Shown: piece by piece, positions 30,890 to 31,282 of the stretch
How positions within the stretch are numbered: the first letter of the stretch is position 1
Layout: each line of letters starts with the position of its first letter
From: Gp6-AA40 sp035647075
GTDB lineage: Bacteria; Acidobacteriota; Vicinamibacteria; Vicinamibacterales; UBA2999
Length of the DNA stretch: 31,282 nucleotides
Direction of reading: 5' to 3'
Assembly: GCA_035647075.1 (NCBI GenBank)
Contig: DASROF010000079.1
Coordinates: 1-31,282, forward strand
Translations under genes and position numbers: made by a program
The notes under the pieces: generated by a model
Seen by the model: the letters and a program-made list of their open reading frames with translations, nothing else
Told to the model about the DNA's origin: nothing
Database searches by the model: none

Positions 30890-31282
30890 ATCGAGAAGGC
30901 GCACCCAGACATCTTCAACATCCTGCTGCAGGTGTTCGAAGACGGTCACCTCACCGATGGCCTTGGCAACCGGGTGAACTTCAAGAACACGATCATCATC
31001 ATGACCTCGAACATCGGGGCGCGCTTCATCCAGAAGAAGGCGTCGCTCGGGTTCCAGGCCAGCGATACCGGCGCTATCGACAAGAACGTCAACGACATGG
31101 TGCTCGGCGAGGTGAAGCGCACCTTCAATCCCGAGTTCATCAACCGTATCGACGAGATCATCGTCTTCGAGCCCCTGTCCGACGACGACCTGCGACGCAT
31201 CACGCAGCTGCTGATCGAGAACCTGAACCTGCACCTGGCCGACCGCCAGCTGCGGATTGAAGTCCTGCCCGAGGTGGTGGAC
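30875..31282 (+). CDS. ClpC-type ATPase, AAA2 fragment in inverted orientation (runs off the window)
   Basis: Reading from about 30875 to the window end gives 136 residues without a stop, and no start codon fits. It begins in Walker B as LLDEIEKAHPDIFNILLQVF, then EDGHLTDGLGNRVNFKNTI, IIMTSNIGARFIQKKASLGF, the arginine-finger-type segment EVKRTFNPEFINRIDEIIVFE and the start of the small domain NLNLHLADRQLRIEVLPEVVD. It overlaps in content, but not in identity, with the minus-strand fragment (HLADRQLRIEVLPEVVD against NLADRRMRIHVAPEVID), so it comes from a different clpC/clpB-type gene. The two pieces meet head-to-head on 12 shared bases (30878-30889). Confidence 0.8.

Noticed and set aside
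30890..31234. Minus-strand open frame across the right edge as one 206-residue gene.
   Set aside because: Only the part up to about 30889 is ClpC. The rest is antisense to the plus-strand ClpC fragment and has no domain sense.
1..31282. CRISPR arrays, tRNA or rRNA genes, transposases and phage genes.
   Set aside because: No regularly spaced direct repeats, clover-leaf-like segments, rRNA-like blocks or transposase/integrase motifs were recognised on either strand.

Overview
The window looks like chromosomal DNA of a GC-rich, Gram-negative (diderm) bacterium. It carries BamA, an OmpH/Skp chaperone, a FabZ-LpxA fusion and LpxI for lipid A, together with a futalosine-type menaquinone cluster. 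This combination, with the gene neighbourhoods and the repeat style, suggests Acidobacteriota, probably the Vicinamibacteria lineage. That placement is inference from gene content only. Almost every gene is on the minus strand, in tight runs with 4-base stop/start overlaps (GTGA or ATGA). Only the DUF2306 membrane gene, a small lipoprotein gene and an inverted clpC piece at the right edge read on the plus strand. No rRNA, tRNA, CRISPR array, transposase or phage gene was seen.

Layout from left to right. Positions 1-2017 hold the start of a 2Fe-2S oxidoreductase small subunit, an exported metallo-beta-lactamase-fold protein and a divergent membrane protein. Positions 2004-11170 hold a long lipid block, transcribed right to left: DUF177 - rpmF - plsX - fabD - fabG - acpP - fabF - etfB - etfA - ETF:quinone oxidoreductase - DUF374 acyltransferase. 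Fatty acid synthesis therefore runs straight into an electron-transfer-flavoprotein module that feeds quinones. Positions 11213-14760 hold miaA - hfq - deoB - dgt (tRNA modification, RNA chaperone, nucleoside and dNTP turnover). Positions 14815-17541 hold a MerR/TipAS-type regulator with a textbook 19-bp-spacer operator, a metallophosphoesterase, a probable 26-residue membrane microprotein and a TonB-like protein.

Positions 17620-23280 hold a menaquinone (futalosine) operon, transcribed in the order degenerate mqnE-like gene - mqnA - mqnC - mqnX - UbiA prenyltransferase - menG. Its product would be the natural electron acceptor for the ETF:quinone oxidoreductase. Positions 23323-30507 hold an envelope operon: bamA, (inverted lipoprotein), ompH, fabZ-lpxA fusion, lpxI and a Gfo/Idh dehydrogenase that may be GnnA-like. 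The right edge (30614-31282) is a head-to-head join of two different clpC fragments and is the least trustworthy part of the sequence.

The most interesting points are: (1) the mqnE-like gene that keeps the family's C-terminal signature but has lost the radical-SAM CxxxCxxC motif; (2) the inverted clpC junction on a 12-bp microhomology; (3) an apparent ACG start codon for etfB; (4) a REP-like double hairpin that encodes the C-terminal tail of DeoB; (5) two unrelated period-7 tandem arrays in intergenic gaps.
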